The notes under the pieces were generated by a model. That model did no database searches. It saw only the letters and a program-made list of their open reading frames with translations, and was not told the origin of the DNA. This document shows positions 5,479 through 11,579 of a DNA stretch of 11,579 nucleotides, in pieces. Each line of letters begins with the position of its first letter. The first letter of the stretch is position 1. The translations under genes were made by a program, and so were the position numbers. This stretch comes from Schlesneria sp. (GTDB lineage Bacteria > Planctomycetota > Planctomycetia > Planctomycetales > Planctomycetaceae): the NCBI GenBank assembly GCA_025353525.1, contig JANXOO010000037.1:1-11579 (forward strand), in the 5' to 3' direction.

Positions 5479-8265
5479 CTTCTCCAGAACGCTCTTCAAT
5501 GCGGCTCGCAGTTGATCGTCGAACCTTGCCCCGCCGCCGACGAACAAACGGACAATCGTTCCCTCGCGGTCGATGATGACAGTTTGCGGGATCGCGGTGG
5601 CTCCGTAACGTTCGGCAACGCGACCGTCGCGATCAAGCACGACCGTCGTCGACAACTTCAGCCGCTCTAACGCTGACTTCACTTTTTCCGGCGACTCTTC
5701 AAGGTTGACGGCAAATAGTTCGACACCCTGATCAGCGAATTCATGAGTAACCCGGTCGATCTGCGGCATCGCCTGCAAGCATGGTCCGCACCATGACGCC
5801 CAGAAATCCAGGACCACGACTTTTTGTCGGTGATCCGAAAGCTGAAATTTCGTTCCGTCGAGCGTTGTCAGCGAAATGTCAGGCGCCGTTTTTCCCACCA
5901 GCGCCGACTCTTGCCCTTCCCCTCCTTCGCCCGACCCTTCTGCCGGTTCCCTGGGCGCCTGAGGATCGGCAGACGGTATCAGTTTCCACGACTGAAATGC
6001 GAGTTCCGATATCGCCTTTTCGATCATTGCCCCGAGGATTATCTGATCGGTGCTTTGCAAATCGACGTGGCACGCTCCCAGCAGTTCACTTTGACCTGAA
6101 AGGATTGATCCCGACAATTGTTGCGGAACGAACGTCAGCCGGTTCACGTCGGTCGCCGAACCGTTTGTATTGCCCGGTATCGCCTGGATGCGGTTGTCGT
6201 CGTCTGTGGCAACGCTGTCGACGGACTTTGATGCAGCTTCGAGTAACTCGGGATGCATCCATATAATTCGTACGATTCGTTCGCGACGGACAATTTTCGA
6301 TTCCAGTCTCAATTCAATCTGCAATTGCTCCGCATCCAGGGAGACAAGGCGACCTCGCAAATAGTCACCGTCGACCGAGCGAACCAGATGCGTGGGCGGG
6401 TTATCGCGTTGCATGCGCGGCAAGGTCAGCAGCCGCTTCCGTTTCTGCGAATCGATCGTTTGACTCAACGCATTGGCGATCAGTTCCACCGCCTGAACCC
6501 GGTCGTTCGGAGCGAACGTCGCGTCGGTAACGGTCGAGGCGAACGTCACTCCGCGTTCATCAATACTTTGTACCGTGCAAGGAATCGTATCGCCTGTTCG
6601 AAGATGCAGTACGGATGACGCTCCTTTGAAATTCTTCTTTTTTGTTTTTTTCCCGTCGCCGTCGGCACCCATTTCCGGATCCTGGCCAATGTTGTTGTTC
6701 ACGCGTACCGCACGCACGCGTGCGTTGAGTACTTTCAATTGGGCTTGCTGCAAACTGACTTTCGGCGGCGCAACAGGCGGATCGCGATAGACGATGCGGG
6801 CCGAGATTCCTCCCCGCAGGGGACTCGATTGGCTACTGTGATCGGGGTGCCAGACCAGGCAACGCGTCTCGCCCTCGGTCCCGTCCACAAGACACCCGTG
6901 GAGTCTGACCCCTGTCATTTCAAATCGTCCAGGCAGTTGCTGCATTTTCGTCGGTTCGCTTCGAGGCGCTAATCCGACAATCGATTGCAATGTTTCGAAC
7001 GAAACGGTGACCGATTCACGGATTCCGGGACATTTCAGAACGACCGCCTGGTCCAGGACGCGGATTAAATCACCGCTGACCTTCATCCCCGACAGAAAGA
7101 CGGCGCGCAGTCCGCGCGGTGCCACGTCGGACGATTGCGAAAGAAAACAATCATGAAACCGGTCTTCAGAAATCCGCTGAATAGTCCCGTTGTCATCGAT
7201 CACAAATTCCCGGTTGTCGACAACAAACGATGTCAATGATCCGTAAGTGATCGATCCATCATTTGCACAGATTCGGGGTTTGTTCAATTCGGCTTTCTGC
7301 GGTGGAACACCATTCCAGCGTCCAATCCGCAAGCTTTCCAGTTGCACATTGCCACTGCGATTGTCCAGCCTGACTCCGCCAAAGATTTCCGGGTTTTCGG
7401 TTTGTACGGTGAGTTCAGCGACCGGTTCGCCATTGGCCGAGAAGACAAGCATGTGCCCCGTTTTTTGATCGAGGAACGCCTGCAAATGGAGGCGTCCCCC
7501 TGTTTCGGAAATCTTTTGAAGACTGACAATATCTGCCTGGCGTTCGGTTTCACGCTGCACAACGATATCCTTTTCCAAAACCTCGAACCGAAAGGCACTT
7601 GACGGCATTTTCACGTCGTCGCCAACCCCCAACGACAGCTCGAAATCGGGTCGTCCTGTCCACGACAGTTCAAACTCGAATCGCGATTGACTCGGCAATT
7701 TGAAATCCCGCGTCAGCACCGCACCGGGTTTGTCCGAGATCAGATGCCCGGCATCCTCGCGCCACGCTTGCTGGTCGCCGTTTGTGTTCCAGCCATTCAG
7801 TCCGCTGGGACCGACAAACAGTAGCTCGGTACGATCACCCCAACGACAGATTCGCTGCACGGTTCCGCGATCAATGTGCAATTGCCCCATTCCGGCCACT
7901 TCGAATACCACAAAATCGGCGTCGAGTCCGACGAGGGAACCGAACAGCATGTCACCGCCCGCAAGTTCGATGCAATAGTCTCCTGCGAACTGCGGCGGCT
8001 CGGCCGGAACCGGAAAATGGATCGACGCGATCCCGCCCAATGCAAAGTGAAACGGCGAAGTGAACGCCGATGACTGCCAACCAAGGCGGCCTGCAATGTC
8101 CGATTCGACCAGATTCCCCGAGACATAGTCTCCGTTCGAAAGATGAAGTACAGGTCCGCGATTCTTCTCCGCAGGTTCGTCGGCCCGTACTGGCGACGGG
8201 ACTGCGATGATCGCAAATGCCAGACAAACGAACGCCGTTCGCAGAGGGATTGAATACAAGTCCAC
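5476..8265 (-). CDS. Exported multi-module protein with C-terminal TlpA-like thioredoxin domain
   Basis: This 929-residue protein (called D here) starts at GTG 8265, where GAGGA sits 6 nt upstream. A clean signal peptide follows (cleavage likely after PSPVRA, residue 28). The C-terminal ~140 residues are a TlpA/ResA-type thioredoxin fold: DFWASWCGPC with redox cysteines in WCGPC at 825-829, and a cis-proline loop AIPQT with Pro893. This domain performs thiol-disulfide exchange outside the cytoplasm. About eight beta-rich modules of the pattern 'G-D-x-h-x-G-x-L...I' precede it, near residues 39-85, 98-143, 331-376, 386-431, 448-495, 551-595, 624-670 and 708-748. A likely concanavalin-like (DUF1080-like) segment lies at 148-318. 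A Lys-rich stretch (KKTKKK, 539-544) and a Gly/Glu linker (777-785) separate parts. A further GTG at 8301 is less likely. The thioredoxin call is sure; the module and ConA calls are pattern judgements. The partner protein is unknown. Confidence 0.93.
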   Translation of the reverse strand: MDLYSIPLRTAFVCLAFAIIAVPSPVRADEPAEKNRGPVLHLSNGDYVSGNLVESDIAGRLGWQSSAFTSPFHFALGGIASIHFPVPAEPPQFAGDYCIELAGGDMLFGSLVGLDADFVVFEVAGMGQLHIDRGTVQRICRWGDRTELLFVGPSGLNGWNTNGDQQAWREDAGHLISDKPGAVLTRDFKLPSQSRFEFELSWTGRPDFELSLGVGDDVKMPSSAFRFEVLEKDIVVQRETERQADIVSLQKISETGGRLHLQAFLDQKTGHMLVFSANGEPVAELTVQTENPEIFGGVRLDNRSGNVQLESLRIGRWNGVPPQKAELNKPRICANDGSITYGSLTSFVVDNREFVIDDNGTIQRISEDRFHDCFLSQSSDVAPRGLRAVFLSGMKVSGDLIRVLDQAVVLKCPGIRESVTVSFETLQSIVGLAPRSEPTKMQQLPGRFEMTGVRLHGCLVDGTEGETRCLVWHPDHSSQSSPLRGGISARIVYRDPPVAPPKVSLQQAQLKVLNARVRAVRVNNNIGQDPEMGADGDGKKTKKKNFKGASSVLHLRTGDTIPCTVQSIDERGVTFASTVTDATFAPNDRVQAVELIANALSQTIDSQKRKRLLTLPRMQRDNPPTHLVRSVDGDYLRGRLVSLDAEQLQIELRLESKIVRRERIVRIIWMHPELLEAASKSVDSVATDDDNRIQAIPGNTNGSATDVNRLTFVPQQLSGSILSGQSELLGACHVDLQSTDQIILGAMIEKAISELAFQSWKLIPSADPQAPREPAEGSGEGGEGQESALVGKTAPDISLTTLDGTKFQLSDHRQKVVVLDFWASWCGPCLQAMPQIDRVTHEFADQGVELFAVNLEESPEKVKSALERLKLSTTVVLDRDGRVAERYGATAIPQTVIIDREGTIVRLFVGGGARFDDQLRAALKSVLEK

Positions 8266-8408
8266 AACATTTCCTCGAAAAAAAACGCCGTCTGGAAGCA
8301 CAAGGCTTTCGCCACTTCGCCAGATCGAAGCATATTATTGCGCACGCAACCAGCGAAAAACGGCGACCCCGGCGCGCCGGGGGTCTTCCTGGTGCCTGTC
8401 CCCGTTTT
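8266..8408. other. Gap between the toroid gene and the TlpA-fusion gene
   Basis: This gap holds the terminator-like structure described separately, an A8/T8 homopolymer at 8278-8285, and the ribosome-binding site of the downstream gene at 8272-8276. I see no clear promoter for the minus-strand gene, although separate transcription is expected if the terminator works. Confidence 0.4.
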
Positions 8409-8409
8409 T
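8356..8409 (-). terminator. GC-rich nested hairpin with T-run after the toroid gene
   Basis: A perfect 16-bp self-complementary core (CCCCGGCGCGCCGGGG, 8367-8382) lies inside outer arms that also pair: AAAAACGG at 8356-8363 with CCGTTTTT at 8402-8409. Read on the minus strand, the strong stem is followed after a few bases by GTTTTT, as in an intrinsic terminator. The structure begins at the TGA of the toroid gene. The nearby GGTGCCTGTCCCCGTTTTT string looks like a dispersed repeat, so the structure may be a repeat that doubles as a terminator. Confidence 0.6.
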
Positions 8410-9467
8410 CATCGCTCGTAAATCGGCAAAAACCGGTAGTTCAGCGCCAACGCCAGACACGACATCGACGTTCCGATCGTTGCACCCATTTGCCCCGGTA
8501 TACTTCCGTCCGCCGCCTGCTCTTTTTTCAACTGGCGAACAAGCAGCTTATTCCACTTCTCCCAGGCAACGACATCACCCTGAAAGAGTGCTTGCGCCTG
8601 ATAGTACCTCGTATATTCCGGCCACGACTGTTGCGACACGTTATCCAGTCGCGCAGTCAAATAGCCGAGCGTCGCCTTGTATTGCGTCAGGTCTTTTCGG
8701 CGCGAAACCGAATAGACCAGCGTTGCAATTGAAATCCTGGCAAATGATTCGTCGAATCCGCCAAATCCGCCCGAGTAACCGACTTGTCCCGACGGTGAAG
8801 TCATTTTTGTGAAATAGCTGATTGATTTGTCGACCGCTTCATCGGGCACTTCGATACCGGCATTGCGAGCGGCCAATAACCCGACCAGCACTGCCCCGCT
8901 GACCGACGTGTCGGCATCATTGCCATCGGGCGAGTACCGCCAGCCACCGAACGAGTTCTTCTTCTGCGATGTGATCGCAGCCCTGACCGCCAGTTCAAGT
9001 GACTGACCGATCGACCGGCGATTTTTTTCCTCGCCCGCCCATAAATTGCGGTCGTCGACCGCTCCGTACGCTTCGGCCAACGCAAGCATTGCGAAGCCAT
9101 GATTGTACATGCTGCTGTGTCCCAGGTGACCGCCATAGAAACCTGTGCCACCGTCCTGTCCGGAAATGATATTGCGCAGCGCCCGCCGGATGTTGTTGCT
9201 ATAGAGTCCGAAGTTCGGATCTTCGCCTGAAGCAAGCAACACCATCAGGCACATCCCGGTCACACCCGGCCCCTGTTCGCCTCCGTTCTTGAAATCTCCC
9301 GCTTCGTTCTGATTCGTCACCAGGTATTGCAAGCCGCGATCGTAGATCTCGCGCACGTCACGCGGAACAACTTCACCAAACTTCGTCACCGGTGCCTGAG
9401 CAAATCCGCAATTTGCGAAAATGCCGTTCGCCAGAATTACGATGACACCCGCCCGAAAATTTCGCAT
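8409..9467 (-). CDS. Exported alpha/alpha-toroid protein (squalene cyclase/prenyltransferase-like repeats)
   Basis: This 352-residue protein (called C here) has an N-terminal signal peptide with likely cleavage after FAQA (residue 25). The rest is a series of paired helices with Gly-rich turns typical of the terpenoid cyclase/protein prenyltransferase toroid fold: GDFKNGGEQGPGVTGMCLMVLL (57-78), YNHGFAMLALAEAYG (121-135), GGWRYSPDGNDADTSVSG (174-191) and GGFDESFARISIATLVYS (236-253). The C-terminal turn is GSIPGQMGATIGTSMSCLAL (321-340). The DADTS motif recalls the DxDD acid motif of squalene-hopene cyclases, but the protein is far too short for a cyclase and is exported. A binding or structural role is more likely than terpene chemistry. 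The ATG at 9467 has AGGA 9 nt upstream. It precedes the TlpA-fusion gene in the same direction. Confidence 0.85.
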   Translation of the reverse strand: MRNFRAGVIVILANGIFANCGFAQAPVTKFGEVVPRDVREIYDRGLQYLVTNQNEAGDFKNGGEQGPGVTGMCLMVLLASGEDPNFGLYSNNIRRALRNIISGQDGGTGFYGGHLGHSSMYNHGFAMLALAEAYGAVDDRNLWAGEEKNRRSIGQSLELAVRAAITSQKKNSFGGWRYSPDGNDADTSVSGAVLVGLLAARNAGIEVPDEAVDKSISYFTKMTSPSGQVGYSGGFGGFDESFARISIATLVYSVSRRKDLTQYKATLGYLTARLDNVSQQSWPEYTRYYQAQALFQGDVVAWEKWNKLLVRQLKKEQAADGSIPGQMGATIGTSMSCLALALNYRFLPIYER

Positions 9468-9615
9468 CGTTAGTAGTCCTCACAGCGATGACCCATGACC
9501 CGTTATCGATTTTCAGGTGGGCGAATTCCAGATTTATCGGGATTTCGCTGACACAATCGGGTTGCAGGTATTCTCACTTCCAAAAGTAAAGCAGGTCAAT
9601 GCAAACACGTTTGGC

Positions 9616-9646
9616 GCTCTCCACCAACCCCGTGTCGGTGGAGAGC
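9616..9646 (-). repeat. Perfect 10-bp hairpin between genes B and C
   Basis: GCTCTCCACC (9616-9625) pairs perfectly with GGTGGAGAGC (9637-9646) around an 11-nt loop. It lies about 45 nt after the stop of gene B on the minus strand. No T-run follows, so it may be an mRNA 3'-end stabiliser, a processing site or a weak attenuator rather than a full terminator. The rest of the B-C gap (9468-9691) shows no gene. Confidence 0.6.
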
Positions 9647-9691
9647 CTGAAGAGCCAGTAATTGGTTCCTGTCAGCAAAATCCCGACAAAT

Positions 9692-10633
9692 TCAAAATCC
9701 GCCCTTTTCCGACTCCGTTGCGTTCGCCGGGGCCTCCGGTGCCACTTTGACCTGTTCTGCCTGATTGAACCCGGTTTCGCCTTCTGATTGATCCCTTGTT
9801 TCCGATTCTTCGCTTTCGGTGATTCCATTCTGAATCAGGATTGGTTCCATCCCTTGAGCCTGATCAATTTGCAGTTTCAGTTTCGTCCACTGGTGATCTT
9901 CCAGTAACTGCCGCAACGTGTCTTCGGGGATTTTCCCCAACTGGTTCATCACGAAATACTGGTTATATTGCCCAAATACTTTGGGAGGCCGTGTATGTTC
10001 AAGCAAAAGTGTCACGAGAGCTTCATGTTGTGATCGACGCAATGAAACCGAGCTTTCAACATTCACCAATACAACTTCGATAGAGGCTCGATACCGGAAT
10101 TTGCGGCGTTCGTTCATCACAATGTTGTATGCGGTGGCCTGTTCTTTGCTGAGTGCCCTCCGCACCGACTTCGTAAAGAAGGACGATTCGCCGAACAATC
10201 CTGCCGATTGCCGTGTCCGAAGCGGCTGAATCTCTTGCCAGATATTGTTCCAGGCGTTCTGATCAATCATCCCCGTTTTCACTTTTTTGCGAACGACGGC
10301 GACTTCGTCAAAGAACCGCTTCATGTCTGAACTGGCCGCCAATTTCAGTTTGTTTCGTTGCGAGTCGCTCAATCCGCAGATCCGATCGATCTCGTTCAGT
10401 TTGACATCGAGATTTGCTTCCATCTGAATACGTGCCGCCTTGGCATTGCCGCTCGGCTGAAACACGTTCGCGTCGAAATTCTGCTCGTCCATCTGGAATT
10501 GGGCGATCGGCGCCTGAGCCTGCGGCAATGCCTCGACATCATCGGGTGCCGATCTGGCAATATCTGAACCGAGCAATACCAGGAGAGCAACGGAAAGCAA
10601 CGTTCCGGACTTCATTTGACCTGCCAACTTCAT
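9692..10633 (-). CDS. Exported protein of unknown function, divergent paralogue of its upstream neighbour (gene B)
   Basis: I do not recognise a named family in these 313 residues. A signal peptide covers residues 1-29 (TLLSVALLVLLGSDIARSA). The body is mostly helical with degenerate LTxxQ-like motifs: LSDSQ at 88-92, LSKEQ at 161-165 and LRRSQ at 198-202. A QYFVMNQLGKIPEDTLRQLL segment follows, and the tail from about 270 is Glu-rich and low complexity. Motifs two and three are exactly 37 residues apart, as in the upstream protein A, with matching L, E, Q and Y positions. Its ATG overlaps the stop of gene A (ATGA), and AGGA lies 9 nt upstream, so the two are co-translated. LTxxQ motifs are known from CpxP/Spy periplasmic chaperones; a similar stress or chaperone role is conjecture. 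Confidence 0.85.
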   Translation of the reverse strand: MKLAGQMKSGTLLSVALLVLLGSDIARSAPDDVEALPQAQAPIAQFQMDEQNFDANVFQPSGNAKAARIQMEANLDVKLNEIDRICGLSDSQRNKLKLAASSDMKRFFDEVAVVRKKVKTGMIDQNAWNNIWQEIQPLRTRQSAGLFGESSFFTKSVRRALSKEQATAYNIVMNERRKFRYRASIEVVLVNVESSVSLRRSQHEALVTLLLEHTRPPKVFGQYNQYFVMNQLGKIPEDTLRQLLEDHQWTKLKLQIDQAQGMEPILIQNGITESEESETRDQSEGETGFNQAEQVKVAPEAPANATESEKGGF

Positions 10634-11579
10634 AGCCCTGGTTCCTGAATTTCCGCAGGTCTTGCAACTGCCGGTTCGGCCGGAGACTGGTCAACATCAT
10701 TCCCCCACCAGCCGTCGCCATTGAACTCGTTCTGTCCTCCACCACCCCAAAAACCGCTCAAATCGATTTTCTGCAAGCCTTGCCAGACAGATTTTTGCTC
10801 TTTCGTCAAATGAGGCACGATATTCTGGTCTGGCAACGTTGGAAAGTACTGATCGCCATAATTGCTTAGCATCAACCAGTTCTCCCAAGTCTCCTGCCAA
10901 TTCGCGGAGATCGTTTCGACAATCTTTTCCCGTTGTTCGTTGGTCAGGCTCAACGCGCCGTCAAGATGAGCAACGCAGCACAGGATCGCAGCTTGTTTTC
11001 TTATTGCAACACGATCATCCGCTTCCGTCCTGTATTTTGCCAATTGCTCCTCGGTCAGCGTTTCAGCCAGCACGACGGCGATTCCCTCACGAATCGTCTG
11101 ATTCGGCTGTGGCTGAACGATTGCGACTCGTTGTATCCCGCCGAGCATCTGCCGATTCTGCATTTTGGCCATATCCTTCGCAGCCTTCTTCAAACTCGCT
11201 TCGGCCCGGCATCTGATCAGTGGACGCTGTTCGGGCGTCAAGTCGCTGCAAGCCATCCGCACAAACGACAGTTCCGCCACCATCAAATGATGGTACTGTT
11301 GCATAAACTGCTCCGTCATCGCATCGTCCTGATTCGCGGCATCGGGACCGACCGGCATTTCGATCGCCTGAGCGTTGAATGCTCCGCCACCAAACAACAT
11401 TAGCAGCGGTCCCGTGATATCAATATTCATTTGTTCGACCGCGACATCCAATCCCTCATCCGGCTGATTTTCTTCAGCATCAGATGGCGCAACTTCCAGC
11501 TGGTGCGTCACAGCATCAGTTTTGTCTTTCTCTGCCACCCTGCCTTTCAAACCGGTTTTCGACCGGACCTTACGCTGTG
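10630..11579 (-). CDS. Unknown protein with four LT-x-EQ motifs (gene A), 5' end outside the window
   Basis: The frame is open to the right edge with no stop, so the true start may lie beyond the window. The first internal candidate, TTG at 11550, gives 306 residues, numbered from here. The protein contains LTPEQ (104-108), LTEEQ (165-169), LTNEQ (202-206) and LTKEQ (248-252), each starting a charged helix, which recalls the LTxxQ repeats of CpxP/Spy. A moderately hydrophobic stretch at 46-62 (TGPLLMLFGGGAFNAQA) could be a signal or membrane segment if translation begins near Met41, but it lacks preceding basic residues. The C-terminal part is Gly/Trp/Asn-rich (GFWGGGGQNEFNGDGWWG), then Pro/Ala/Glu-rich. 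Its TGA overlaps the ATG of gene B. I do not know its function. Confidence 0.8.
   Translation of the reverse strand, partial: QRKVRSKTGLKGRVAEKDKTDAVTHQLEVAPSDAEENQPDEGLDVAVEQMNIDITGPLLMLFGGGAFNAQAIEMPVGPDAANQDDAMTEQFMQQYHHLMVAELSFVRMACSDLTPEQRPLIRCRAEASLKKAAKDMAKMQNRQMLGGIQRVAIVQPQPNQTIREGIAVVLAETLTEEQLAKYRTEADDRVAIRKQAAILCCVAHLDGALSLTNEQREKIVETISANWQETWENWLMLSNYGDQYFPTLPDQNIVPHLTKEQKSVWQGLQKIDLSGFWGGGGQNEFNGDGWWGNDVDQSPAEPAVARPAEIQEPGL

Noticed and set aside
7797..8345. 182-codon minus-strand frame overlapping the start of the TlpA-fusion gene
   Set aside because: It is the out-of-frame reading of the signal peptide and first modules. The in-frame GTG with a good ribosome-binding site gives a proper signal peptide.
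8207..8812. Plus-strand frames of 171-201 codons across the C-D gap
   Set aside because: They overlap the ends of two well-supported minus-strand genes, read through the terminator hairpin and are rich in Arg, Pro and Ser with no domain.
8409..9467. Functional squalene-hopene cyclase
   Set aside because: The protein is only 352 residues, exported, and lacks the DxDD acid motif and the second domain of real cyclases.

Overview
The window looks like chromosomal DNA of a planctomycete (Planctomycetota). This is an inference from three things: an exported alpha/alpha-toroid (squalene-cyclase-like) protein, a very large exported TlpA-type thioredoxin fused to many beta-rich modules, and intergenic gaps filled with short palindromic repeats of types I associate with that phylum. 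No rRNA, tRNA, CRISPR array or defence system is visible.

Layout: (1) 1-916 holds no convincing intact gene, only gene debris and palindromic repeats, including a 28-bp inverted repeat at 401-479. (2) 917-2019, minus strand: a small two-helix membrane protein gene overlaps msrA by the ATGA arrangement; MsrA carries an N-terminal export or anchor segment. (3) 2193-3921: a complete IS4-family (IS50/Tn5 group) insertion sequence with perfect 16-bp terminal inverted repeats and a 9-bp target duplication. It sits inside one arm of a palindrome that becomes a perfect 31-bp stem when the element is removed in silico. (4) 4088-5155, plus strand: a SAM-dependent O-methyltransferase of the PF00891 type. 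(5) 5156-5475: a gap between convergent genes packed with small hairpins, including two copies of one repeat in opposite orientation with a compensatory stem change. (6) 5476-11579, minus strand: four exported or envelope-type genes in one direction. They are A (partial, four LT-x-EQ motifs), B (a divergent paralogue of A, ATGA-coupled to it), C (alpha/alpha-toroid) and D (multi-module protein ending in a TlpA thioredoxin domain).

How the genes may work together: A and B are almost certainly co-translated and may form a pair. C and D follow in the same direction, but a hairpin lies between B and C and a terminator-like structure between C and D, so one A-D operon is possible but not shown. 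MsrA (methionine sulfoxide repair) and D (thiol-disulfide chemistry) both suggest redox maintenance outside the cytoplasm. The most unusual material is the A/B pair next to the toroid and the D fusion protein, and the IS insertion that disrupts a palindromic repeat.
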